Shown piece by piece: positions 25,796 through 33,596 of a stretch of DNA of 43,663 nt. Position 1 is the first letter of the stretch; each line of letters begins with the position of its first letter. The notes below the pieces were generated by a model, which was given only the letters and a program-made list of their open reading frames with translations, was not told the origin of the DNA and ran no database searches. The stretch is from Sphingobacteriales bacterium (GTDB taxonomy: Bacteria; Bacteroidota; Bacteroidia; UKL13-3), in the NCBI GenBank assembly GCA_021298155.1, contig JAJTEN010000039.1:1-43663 (forward strand), given 5' to 3'. Position numbers and translations under genes: made by a program.

Positions 25796-27637
25796 ATGAG
25801 CGATCACAACTTGACACATCACGAAGAACATGAACACCATGAAGACAACTTCATTACGAAGTATGTATTTAGCATGGATCACAAAATGATTGCCAGACAA
25901 TTCTTGATTACAGGAATTATTATGGGAACTATTGGTATGTTAATGTCACTTATTTTCCGTTTGCAGTTGGCCTATCCTGATATGAAATTTCCTTTCTTAG
26001 AAGGTATTTTAGGCCATTGGGGAAAAGATGGAAAATTAGACCCTAATTTTTACTTAGCATTAATTACAATACATGGAACTATCATGGTATTCTATGTATT
26101 AACAGCAGGTTTAAGTGGTACATTCTCTAATTTACTCATTCCATTACAGGTAGGTGCTCGAGACATGGCTTCTCCATTTATGAACATGTTGTCGTATTGG
26201 TTTTTCTTTGTTTCATCTGTAGTATTATTAGTATCACTTTTTGTAGATGGTGGTCCTGCTTCAGCAGGTTGGACGGTTTATCCACCATTATCTGCCTTGC
26301 CAAAAGCGATACCAGGTTCTGGTACAGGTATGACCCTTTGGTTAGTGGCCATGGTATTATTCATTGCATCGGCACTTTTAGGTGGTATCAATTATATCGC
26401 TACCGTATTAAATATGCGTACCAAAGGTATGAAGATGACTCGTTTACCTTTAACTATTTGGGCATTCTTGGTAACAGCCGTTTTAGGTTTATTATCATTC
26501 CCAGTATTATTGGGTGGTTCATTGTTATTAATATTTGATCGTAGTTTCGGAACATCATTCTATTTGTCTGAAATTGTGGCAGAGTTTGCAGGTGGTATAG
26601 AAAGAACAGGTGGTTCACCTATCCTATTCCAACATTTATTCTGGTTTTTGGGTCACCCTGAAGTATATATTATCCTATTACCAGCATTGGGTATAACTTC
26701 AGAAGTAATTGCTACCAATTCGCGTAAACCAATTTTTGGATATAGAGCGATGATTGGTTCAATACTAGCTATTGGTATTTTATCATTCATTGTATGGGGT
26801 CACCACATGTTTATTACTGGTATGAACCCATTCTTGGGATCAGTATTTATGTTAGGTACATTAATTATTGCTGTTCCATCTGCAGTTAAAACTTTTAACT
26901 ATTTAGCTACGCTTTGGAAAGGTAACCTACAATTAACACCTGCTATGTTGTTTGCAATTGGATTGGTTTCATTCTTTATATCGGGTGGATTAACCGGTAT
27001 TTATTTAGGAAACGCAGCGTTAGACATTAACTTACATGATACTTATTTCGTTGTAGCCCATTTCCATTTAGTAATGGGTAGCGCTGCTATTTTTGGGATG
27101 TTAAGCGGAATTTATCATTGGTATCCAAGAATGTTTGGTAGAATGATGAATGAAACTGCAGGTCATGTTCATTTTTGGTTAACCATTATTTCTGCCTACT
27201 GCGTGTTTTTCCCAATGCATTTCATGGGATTAGCAGGTGTTCCGCGCAGGTATTATGCTAACACTGCCTATGATCAGTTCAATGTTTTTGTAGACATGAA
27301 TCAGTTTATCACCATTGCAGCAATCTTAGGTGGTGCCGCTCAATTAATATTCTTAGCTAATTTCTTTATCAGCATATACAGAGGTAAGAGAGCACCTCAA
27401 AATCCTTGGAACTCTAACACATTAGAGTGGACAGCACCTGTTGAGCATTTGCATGGAAACTGGCCAGGAGAAATTCCACATGTATATCGTTGGGCTTACG
27501 ACTACAGCAAGCCGGGTGCAGAAGAAGACTTTATTCCTCAGAATATTCCTGATGCTGGACAAATAGATCCTATGCAAGAGGCAGAAGGATTGCCTGAACC
27601 AAGCAGAAAAACAGTTACAGAAACTGTAATGGCTTAA
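25796..27637 (+). CDS. coxA: Cytochrome c oxidase subunit I
   Basis: The catalytic subunit, 613 residues with about 12 membrane helices. It carries heme a, heme a3 and CuB and pumps protons. Visible residues are the low-spin heme His in TIHGTIMVF, the CuB His with the cross-linked Tyr in GHPEVY, the His pair in GHHMF, and the helix X ligands in HDTYFVVAHFH. The Glu in HPEVY points to an A1-type enzyme with a D-channel. The first 18 residues are rich in His and Glu (THHEEHEHHED), a possible metal-binding tail. It lies 35 bases after coxB. A 12-base perfect hairpin follows its stop codon. Confidence 0.97.
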   Translation: MSDHNLTHHEEHEHHEDNFITKYVFSMDHKMIARQFLITGIIMGTIGMLMSLIFRLQLAYPDMKFPFLEGILGHWGKDGKLDPNFYLALITIHGTIMVFYVLTAGLSGTFSNLLIPLQVGARDMASPFMNMLSYWFFFVSSVVLLVSLFVDGGPASAGWTVYPPLSALPKAIPGSGTGMTLWLVAMVLFIASALLGGINYIATVLNMRTKGMKMTRLPLTIWAFLVTAVLGLLSFPVLLGGSLLLIFDRSFGTSFYLSEIVAEFAGGIERTGGSPILFQHLFWFLGHPEVYIILLPALGITSEVIATNSRKPIFGYRAMIGSILAIGILSFIVWGHHMFITGMNPFLGSVFMLGTLIIAVPSAVKTFNYLATLWKGNLQLTPAMLFAIGLVSFFISGGLTGIYLGNAALDINLHDTYFVVAHFHLVMGSAAIFGMLSGIYHWYPRMFGRMMNETAGHVHFWLTIISAYCVFFPMHFMGLAGVPRRYYANTAYDQFNVFVDMNQFITIAAILGGAAQLIFLANFFISIYRGKRAPQNPWNSNTLEWTAPVEHLHGNWPGEIPHVYRWAYDYSKPGAEEDFIPQNIPDAGQIDPMQEAEGLPEPSRKTVTETVMA

Positions 27638-27644
27638 AAATATT

Positions 27645-27674
27645 GGCTGAACCTAAATAGTATTAGGTTCAGCC
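27645..27674. other. Perfect inverted repeat between coxA and ctaA
   Basis: GGCTGAACCTAA (27645-27656) and its complement (27663-27674) form a 12-base stem with a 6-base loop, 7 bases after the coxA stop and 13 bases before the ctaA GTG. No T-run follows, so full termination is doubtful. It could be a partial terminator, an mRNA 3'-end stabiliser or a protein-binding site. Confidence 0.6.
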
Positions 27675-27687
27675 TAACAAAAAATTT

Positions 27688-28659
27688 GTGATTGAATTAA
27701 AAAAACAAATCAGATTTAGACGCTTTGGAATATTAACTATTGCGTCTGTGTTCTTTCTCATATTTATAGGTGGATTGGTGCGGAGTACTGGAAGTGGAAT
27801 GGGGTGCCCAGATTGGCCAAAGTGTTTTGGACAATGGATACCGCCATCAGACATTAGTGAATTGCCACTTGATTACAAAACCAAGTTTGCTGTGGCTGGT
27901 AAAGAAATTGCGGATTTTGATGCTTTTAAAACATGGACAGAATATTACAATCGTTTAATTGGAGTTGTAATTGGACTATTTGTGTTTCTAACTGTAATTT
28001 TCGCACTTCCTTATTTAAAAAGCACAAACAAAAAAATATTTTGGCTAAGTTTTCTAGCTTTTATATTGGTAGGTTTTCAGGGTTGGATTGGGTCTATTGT
28101 AGTGTCGACTGATTTGGCAACATATATGATAACCATTCATATGCTCATTGCCTTAATCATAGTTGCTTTGCTCATTTATACCGTTTCAGCGAGTCAGGAT
28201 TTTGTGATTTACCAAATTAATCCATTTCCTGGATTAAAAACACTTATATGGGTGCTTTTAATAATTGCCATAGTGCAAACAGTAAGTGGAACACAAGTTA
28301 GGGAAGCTATTGATGAAATTGCCAAAAGAATAGACAACAGATGGGTATGGACAGACAATGCGGGTAATATATTTTTAATGCATAGAAGTTGGAGTTGGTT
28401 CAGTTTACTTATCTCAATATACATGATGTTACAGTTTAAGAAAATTTTCTTAAGAGAGAGCATTCTGTATAAAGCATCTTTAGCGCTTGTATTGTTAATG
28501 TGCACGCAAGCATTAAGTGGAGCTGTATTGGCAAACCTTGGTTTCCCGAGTCAGTTTCAAAGTATACACCTCACATTGGGAAGTTTAACAGTAGGATTAA
28601 TTATTTTTATTTCGATTCTGGTGTTTACTAAAATTGAATTAAAATTAGAAAATAAATAG
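27688..28659 (+). CDS. ctaA: Heme A synthase, COX15/CtaA family
   Basis: It oxidises heme O to heme A for the oxidase, in the inner membrane. The 323 residues give about eight helices. The Cys pair of the first outer loop is present (Cys40-PDWPK-Cys46). Three of the four expected heme-ligand His are seen: His151 (ITIHML), His232 (LMHRSW) and His294 (SIHLTLG). The first, normally in an EYxHR motif, is Asn88 here (EYYNRL). The start is GTG at 27688. It is followed 2 bases later by ctaB. Confidence 0.9.
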   Translation: MIELKKQIRFRRFGILTIASVFFLIFIGGLVRSTGSGMGCPDWPKCFGQWIPPSDISELPLDYKTKFAVAGKEIADFDAFKTWTEYYNRLIGVVIGLFVFLTVIFALPYLKSTNKKIFWLSFLAFILVGFQGWIGSIVVSTDLATYMITIHMLIALIIVALLIYTVSASQDFVIYQINPFPGLKTLIWVLLIIAIVQTVSGTQVREAIDEIAKRIDNRWVWTDNAGNIFLMHRSWSWFSLLISIYMMLQFKKIFLRESILYKASLALVLLMCTQALSGAVLANLGFPSQFQSIHLTLGSLTVGLIIFISILVFTKIELKLENK

Positions 28660-28661
28660 GC

Positions 28662-29570
28662 GTGAAAGTAAAAGCTATACATACAAATAATACAACTAGA
28701 GGTCTGAGTTTTATCAGGGCTAAAGTGGGAGATTATAATCAATTGATTAAATTTCGACTCACTTTTTTAGTTGTGTTTTCTTCTGTAATTACCTACCTCA
28801 CGGCTAGTACAGGAATGATTAATTGGTTTGAAGTTTCTATGTTAACCTTGGGCGGTTTTTTGGTTACAGGGGCAAGCAATGGAATAAACCAAGTAATAGA
28901 AAAAGATTTTGATAAATTAATGATTAGGACTGCTAATCGACCGGTTGCAACTAATAGAATGGGCGCTTTTGAAGCTTCCATTTTTAGCATGCTATTAGGT
29001 ATTTCTGGCGTGCTCATTATCAGTTTATATTTAAATCCATTGTCTGGTTGGTTAGCATTAGGTGCACTTATTAGTTACGCCTTTATTTACACACCATTAA
29101 AGCGAATTTCTCCTGTTTCTGTTTTTGTGGGTGCATTTCCAGGTGCTATCCCTACCTTGTTGGGTTGGGTTGCATTTACCGGTAAAATAGATGCCAACGC
29201 ATTAATTGTTTTTGGCGTTCAATTTTTTTGGCAGTTCCCACATTTTTGGAGCATTGCTTGGATCCTAGACGATGATTACAAACGAGCTGGATTTAAGATG
29301 TTACCCTCTACACCTGGCAGAGATAAAGGAACAGGCTTTCAAACATTAATTTTCAGCTTAGCCTTAATTCCAATTGGCATGTTGCCCTACCAATACGGAA
29401 TTAGCGGTGGAATATCTGCCATTGTAGGAATACTTGGTGGCCTAATGCTAACATATTATTCATACAGGTTGTTTAAAACATGTGAGACCGCAGATGCTAA
29501 AAAACTTATGTTTGCATCTTTTATATATTTACCTTTGGTTCAATTAGCTTATTTATTTGATAAAATTTAA
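28662..29570 (+). CDS. ctaB: Protoheme IX farnesyltransferase (heme O synthase)
   Basis: It adds a farnesyl group to heme B, giving heme O, the substrate of CtaA. The 302 residues show the UbiA fold, with the first Asp-rich motif around NQVIEKDFDKLMIRTANRP (about residues 74-92) and the second region at DDDYKRAGFKMLP. Several membrane helices are clear. The start is GTG, 2 bases after ctaA. The stop codon is followed after 1 base by the ATG of the next gene, so the run is translationally tight. Confidence 0.95.
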   Translation: MKVKAIHTNNTTRGLSFIRAKVGDYNQLIKFRLTFLVVFSSVITYLTASTGMINWFEVSMLTLGGFLVTGASNGINQVIEKDFDKLMIRTANRPVATNRMGAFEASIFSMLLGISGVLIISLYLNPLSGWLALGALISYAFIYTPLKRISPVSVFVGAFPGAIPTLLGWVAFTGKIDANALIVFGVQFFWQFPHFWSIAWILDDDYKRAGFKMLPSTPGRDKGTGFQTLIFSLALIPIGMLPYQYGISGGISAIVGILGGLMLTYYSYRLFKTCETADAKKLMFASFIYLPLVQLAYLFDKI

Positions 29571-29571
29571 C

Positions 29572-30153
29572 ATGAAAGACACTACACTAAATAACATCGA
29601 AGATGCTAATTATATTATTAATCCAAAGAAATTTGTACTTTGGTTATTAATTGTTGCGAGCATCATGCTTTTTGCCGGATTTACCAGTGCCTATATTGTT
29701 AGACGTGGTGAAGGAAATTGGGAAATTTTTAATTTACCCTCTCTTTTTGCTGTAAATACGGTTTTTATTATTTTATCCTCTATTACCATGCAATTGTCTG
29801 TATGGGCGTTAAAAAAGAATCATTTAACGCAAGTAAAACGCTTTTTGGGATTAACCTTAGCATTGGGCTTAGCCTTCTGTATTGGTCAATTCTATGCTTG
29901 GGGTCAACTTACAGCAGATAATGTATTCTTTGCTTTCTCAAATCCTTCAAATTCGTTTGTATATGTAATTTCAGGCGTGCATTTATTCCATGTAATTGGT
30001 GGTGTACTTTTCGTTTTGATCCAATTTATTCAATCTTTGAGAGGAAAAATACAAAGTCATTTACCGTTGTATACAGGCATGTGTGCAACCTATTGGCATT
30101 TCATAGGTATTCTTTGGATATACCTTTATATATTTTTATATTTATACAGATAA
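29572..30153 (+). CDS. Cytochrome c oxidase subunit III-like protein (first copy)
   Basis: About 193 residues with five hydrophobic helices. Subunit III features include GFTSAYIVRR near the start, the conserved GVHLFHVIGG segment and the final YWHFIGILWIYLY. The ATG at 29572 is preferred over an upstream TTG (29557) that would overlap ctaB. Bacteroidota oxidase loci often carry two subunit III-like genes in a row, as here. This copy lacks the first two helices of long subunit III and probably sits beside CoxA in the complex. Confidence 0.88.
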   Translation: MKDTTLNNIEDANYIINPKKFVLWLLIVASIMLFAGFTSAYIVRRGEGNWEIFNLPSLFAVNTVFIILSSITMQLSVWALKKNHLTQVKRFLGLTLALGLAFCIGQFYAWGQLTADNVFFAFSNPSNSFVYVISGVHLFHVIGGVLFVLIQFIQSLRGKIQSHLPLYTGMCATYWHFIGILWIYLYIFLYLYR

Positions 30154-30184
30154 TTATTAACCTAAAACAAGCATAAATTTTAAA

Positions 30185-30937
30185 ATGGCTACTAACACTT
30201 TAAGTACAGAAAACAAGTTTACATGGGGAGGCGGTAAATCGCCGTTTAGTGTAAGCTACGGAAAGTTAATGATGTGGATCTTCTTACTTTCTGATGCATT
30301 TACATTTTCATCGTTGTTAATTGCATACGGATTTATCCGCTATTCATTTCAATCACCTATTCACAATGAAATTGTTAAACCATTAGCGCATGTAGCAGAT
30401 AATTTTGTTGAACAAATGCAGCAAGCCGGTTTATTTTTACAAGACCATTGGCCTTCTCCAGAATTGGTGTTCAATCATTTTCCTTTTGTTCATGGTGTTC
30501 ACTTACCATTATTCTTTGTGAGTTTAATGACATTTATTTTGATTTTTAGCTCTGTAACTATGGTATTAGCCGTAGAAGCCGGACATAGAATGGCAAAAGA
30601 CGAGGTAGCAAAATACATGCTGTTAACCATTATTGGCGGTGCCGCATTCTTAGGATGCCAGGCATGGGAATGGACAACATTTATTGGTGAAGGTGCTAGA
30701 TTATATGAAAACCCTTATGGACCAAGATCATTTGCAGCTCTTTTCTTTATTGTAACAGGCTTTCACGGAATGCACGTATTCTCTGGTGTAGTATTAAATG
30801 TAATCATTTACTTGAACGTATTGAATAATACCTATGAAAAAAGAGGTCACTATGAAATGGTAGAAAAAGTTGGATTATATTGGCACTTTGTTGATTTAGT
30901 TTGGGTATTCGTATTTACCTTCTATTACCTCATTTGA
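30185..30937 (+). CDS. coxC: Cytochrome c oxidase subunit III (second copy)
   Basis: A 250-residue subunit III with several helices. Family segments include KLMMWIFLLSDAFTF, the Glu-containing CQAWEWTTFI, GFHGMHVFSG and the C-terminal YWHFVDLVWVFVF. It has a long polar stretch between helices 1 and 2 (about residues 55-100), which makes it larger than the first copy. It lies 31 bases after that copy. Subunit III stabilises proton uptake by subunit I and does not bind metals. Confidence 0.92.
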   Translation: MATNTLSTENKFTWGGGKSPFSVSYGKLMMWIFLLSDAFTFSSLLIAYGFIRYSFQSPIHNEIVKPLAHVADNFVEQMQQAGLFLQDHWPSPELVFNHFPFVHGVHLPLFFVSLMTFILIFSSVTMVLAVEAGHRMAKDEVAKYMLLTIIGGAAFLGCQAWEWTTFIGEGARLYENPYGPRSFAALFFIVTGFHGMHVFSGVVLNVIIYLNVLNNTYEKRGHYEMVEKVGLYWHFVDLVWVFVFTFYYLI

Positions 30938-30974
30938 TTTTATACTAATTGTTAACGCATTAAATAAGAATACA

Positions 30975-31307
30975 ATGGAACACACAGAACATTTAGAGCA
31001 TACTGAAACGCCTAAAGACATGAAAAGCCAAATTTGGAAAACATTTTGGATTTTGTTTGCCTTTACCATCGTGGATATCATATTATATTTCATTTTATTG
31101 TCTAACCACTCCATGATGAAAAATTGGGTATTTATTATCCTTGGAGTAGTAAAAGCCTATTATATTGTTGGTATTTTCATGCACATGAAATTTGAACGCA
31201 AATCATTAATGTACATGATTGTAATTCCAATGGTTTTTGTTGTTTTTTTAGTTGCCCTAATGATTATTGAGGGTGATTTTACAGGTTTACTTAGGTGGAT
31301 TAAATAA
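30975..31307 (+). CDS. Cytochrome c oxidase subunit IV-like protein
   Basis: A 110-residue protein with three hydrophobic helices that matches the prokaryotic COX4 type (WKTFWILFAFTIVDIILYF, then GVVKAYYIVGIFMHMKFE). The start carries a His/Glu-rich tail (MEHTEHLEHTE) similar in style to that of CoxA. The stop codon overlaps the ATG of the SCO gene by one base (TAATG), a sign of translational coupling. Confidence 0.88.
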   Translation: MEHTEHLEHTETPKDMKSQIWKTFWILFAFTIVDIILYFILLSNHSMMKNWVFIILGVVKAYYIVGIFMHMKFERKSLMYMIVIPMVFVVFLVALMIIEGDFTGLLRWIK

Positions 31308-31960
31308 TGAAAAGAAAAGGATTTTGGATAGCAACCGGACTACTTGTAGTGCCGGTTGTTATTTTTTATATGCTTAGTGCCGGAAGTCATAATTTTACAA
31401 CGCTTCCTATTTATGGTGAGCGAATACCTCCAGATGGCAATACTCAAAAAGATACCATTTACTATCAAATACCTAATTTTGAGGTAACAGATCAATCAGG
31501 CAAACAATTAAATTTACAGAGTTTTGATGATAAAATTTTTGTTGCCAACTTTTTCTTTGCATCCTGCGAAGATGTTTGTCCTACGATGAACCGCAGACTT
31601 GCAAAAATATATGAGAAGTATAAAGAATTTGCTGAAATCCATTTTTTAAGCTTCACAGTAGATCCCATGAACGACAGCGTTCCTGTTTTAGCAGAATACG
31701 CCAAACATTATAATGCAGATGCTAATATTTGGCATTTTGCTAAAGCAAACTCCAATGAGGATATCTTTAAAATTGGACAAGGATTTTTATTGCCTGTATC
31801 AAAAGAAGATAAAACAATAGACCACAGTCAGCAGTTAATAATAATAGACAAAGAAAAAAGAATTAGAGGCGTTTATGATAGCTTCAGCGATGTAGAATTA
31901 AAACGCTTAGAAGAAGATTTAAAAGTACTTTTATATGAATACCACCACCCAGGAAAGTAA
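31307..31960 (+). CDS. SCO1/SenC-family copper chaperone
   Basis: It delivers copper to CuA or reduces its cysteines. A membrane anchor covers residues 7-24, and a thioredoxin fold follows. The copper-binding motif is Cys87-x-x-x-Cys91 (CEDVCP) and the third ligand is His173 (IDHSQQ). All three are present. The 217 residues are normal. The gene overlaps the previous one by 1 base and the next by 26 bases. Confidence 0.94.
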   Translation: MKRKGFWIATGLLVVPVVIFYMLSAGSHNFTTLPIYGERIPPDGNTQKDTIYYQIPNFEVTDQSGKQLNLQSFDDKIFVANFFFASCEDVCPTMNRRLAKIYEKYKEFAEIHFLSFTVDPMNDSVPVLAEYAKHYNADANIWHFAKANSNEDIFKIGQGFLLPVSKEDKTIDHSQQLIIIDKEKRIRGVYDSFSDVELKRLEEDLKVLLYEYHHPGK

Positions 31961-32486
31961 AGACAAGTTGTTTTTTAGAATTGCAATCAGTATTTCGCTT
32001 GTAGTACTCATTGCTGTAATTGTATTAAACAGAAAAATATTACCCGTTCCAAGTGAACTACCATCATGGACCTATTTCTTACCTAAGTTAAACGCAATAA
32101 TCAATGCAACTTGCAGCATCTTATTGATTTGGTCTTTGTTTGAAATTAAAAAGCGGAACATTCAAAAACATAAGTTAATTAATTTAAGCACCTTCGCATT
32201 AAGTAGCATTTTCTTAATAAGCTATGTTTTATATCATTGGATGGCTCCGGAAACCACTTACCCAGCTGATAGTCCTGCAAGACCATTCTATCTAGCCTTA
32301 CTAGGAAGCCATATCATTCTTGCGGCAATTGTATTACCACTCATTTTAATTAGTTTTTATAGAGGTTTACAAATGCAAGTAGAACTGCATAAAAGCATTG
32401 TACGTTTTGCGTATCCAATATGGTTGTATGTGACCATCACTGGGGTTATCGTATATTTAATGATTAGTCCATATTACCCACATTAA
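31935..32486 (+). CDS. DUF420 (CtaM/YozB-like) oxidase assembly protein
   Basis: A 183-residue membrane protein with about five helices. Family features include LPKLNAIINATCS, YHWMAPET and the C-terminal YPIWLYVTITGVIVYL. DUF420 proteins (YozB; CtaM in Staphylococcus) are needed for maturation of heme A-containing oxidase. The ATG lies 26 bases inside the SCO gene, so the two are probably coupled. Confidence 0.87.
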   Translation: MNTTTQESKDKLFFRIAISISLVVLIAVIVLNRKILPVPSELPSWTYFLPKLNAIINATCSILLIWSLFEIKKRNIQKHKLINLSTFALSSIFLISYVLYHWMAPETTYPADSPARPFYLALLGSHIILAAIVLPLILISFYRGLQMQVELHKSIVRFAYPIWLYVTITGVIVYLMISPYYPH

Positions 32487-32491
32487 TTAGA

Positions 32492-32764
32492 ATGAAAAAA
32501 GAATTATTGGTTTTAATCATTTTGGTTATCGTTTGTTTTATCCCCAACCATGAAACAATGGCTCAATGTGCGATGTGTAAAAGCAACTTAGAAATGGCTA
32601 GAGAGGGAGGTGGAACCAATGTAGGGAACACCCTCAACAACGGGATCATGTACTTATTGGTTTTACCCTATGCGATTGCAGCTGTATTTGGATTTATCTA
32701 TTATAAAAAATATAAAGGTAAAAAAGCGGCTGAACAAAAATTAAATCCTACAACTCACTCTTAA
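32492..32764 (+). CDS. Small membrane protein with periplasmic CxxCK motif, role unknown
   Basis: Only 90 residues. A signal-like helix (about 3-23) ends in TMAQ, and directly after it comes Cys26-Ala-Met-Cys29-Lys30. A second helix lies at about 52-72 (IMYLLVLPYAIAAVFGF), then a basic tail. The likely mature form is a short periplasmic loop with a CxxC next to its N-terminus, held by one helix. The gene lies 5 bases after DUF420 and 14 before DUF983, in the middle of the assembly genes. I recall similar unnamed proteins in other Bacteroidota oxidase loci but know no function. A copper or thiol role is inference; heme attachment is less likely, since the motif ends in Lys. Confidence 0.78.
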   Translation: MKKELLVLIILVIVCFIPNHETMAQCAMCKSNLEMAREGGGTNVGNTLNNGIMYLLVLPYAIAAVFGFIYYKKYKGKKAAEQKLNPTTHS

Positions 32765-32778
32765 AAACCAACTCACTC

Positions 32779-33177
32779 ATGTGCGATACTTACGAAGCTT
32801 CCAAAACGCTTTCGATTATTAAATCAAAATGCCCGCAATGCCAGAGCGGCAAAATGTTTAACTATCCATTTTACAATCTTAAAAAATTTATGGAGATGGA
32901 TAGTCATTGCAAAGTATGTGGGTTAAAATATGAAATAGAACCTGGATTTTTTTGGGGAGCAATGTATGTAAGTTACGCATTAACGGTAGGTTTAATGCTA
33001 GTACTTGGGGGATTTATCTTTTGGATTAGTGCAGGCAAAGCAAGTTTTTGGGGATATACCATACCCATTGTTAGCAGCTTAATTCTCTCCTCTCCGCTTA
33101 CCTTCAGGTATGCACGTGTTTTAATGCTTTATTTGTTTTCACCTGTTAGGTTTAATCCAGATTTAGCCAAAAAATAA
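32779..33177 (+). CDS. DUF983-family membrane protein
   Basis: A 132-residue protein with two CxxC pairs that can form a zinc ribbon (Cys18-x-x-Cys21 and Cys44-x-x-Cys47), followed by two hydrophobic helices (about 60-82 and 92-112). This layout matches DUF983, which is often found near oxidase genes. The function is not known. It is followed 2 bases later by the DCC gene. Confidence 0.88.
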   Translation: MCDTYEASKTLSIIKSKCPQCQSGKMFNYPFYNLKKFMEMDSHCKVCGLKYEIEPGFFWGAMYVSYALTVGLMLVLGGFIFWISAGKASFWGYTIPIVSSLILSSPLTFRYARVLMLYLFSPVRFNPDLAKK

Positions 33178-33179
33178 TT

Positions 33180-33578
33180 ATGCAACAACCCATCTTATTT
33201 TACGATGGCAACTGTGCATTATGCAACAATTTTGTTTCTATGATTCTAAAAATTGGCACAAAACCAAACTTCTATTTTGCGCCATTAACAGGTAGTACCG
33301 CCCAAAAATTACTACCTGATCTCTATAAGCAAACAGATTTTGATGCTATTGTTGTATGGAAAGAGGGTAAATTTTATACGCACCACGAAGCGGTTTTTCA
33401 AATAATACAGGCAATGCCCATTGGCTTTAAGGTTTTGCTTTTTCTAAGATTTTTACCTCATTCCGTTTTACTTAAACTCTATACCTATGTGGCAAAAAAC
33501 AGATTTCGTTGGAAACCAAAATTAGAAGTATGTCCCATGCCGCCTGCCAAATTTAAGCATCAATTTATTTTTGATTAA
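33180..33578 (+). CDS. DCC-family thiol-disulfide oxidoreductase (DUF393)
   Basis: A 132-residue protein with the family motif YDGNCALC (Asp9, Cys12, Cys15) near its start. Other family segments are FAPLTGSTAQ, DAIVVWKEG and RFLPHSVL. The DxxCxxC motif suggests thiol chemistry, but no substrate is known. Tight spacing with DUF983 links it to the oxidase run, and the receptor gene starts 18 bases later. Confidence 0.88.
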   Translation: MQQPILFYDGNCALCNNFVSMILKIGTKPNFYFAPLTGSTAQKLLPDLYKQTDFDAIVVWKEGKFYTHHEAVFQIIQAMPIGFKVLLFLRFLPHSVLLKLYTYVAKNRFRWKPKLEVCPMPPAKFKHQFIFD

Positions 33579-33596
33579 TTTGTATTTTGCGTTCAT

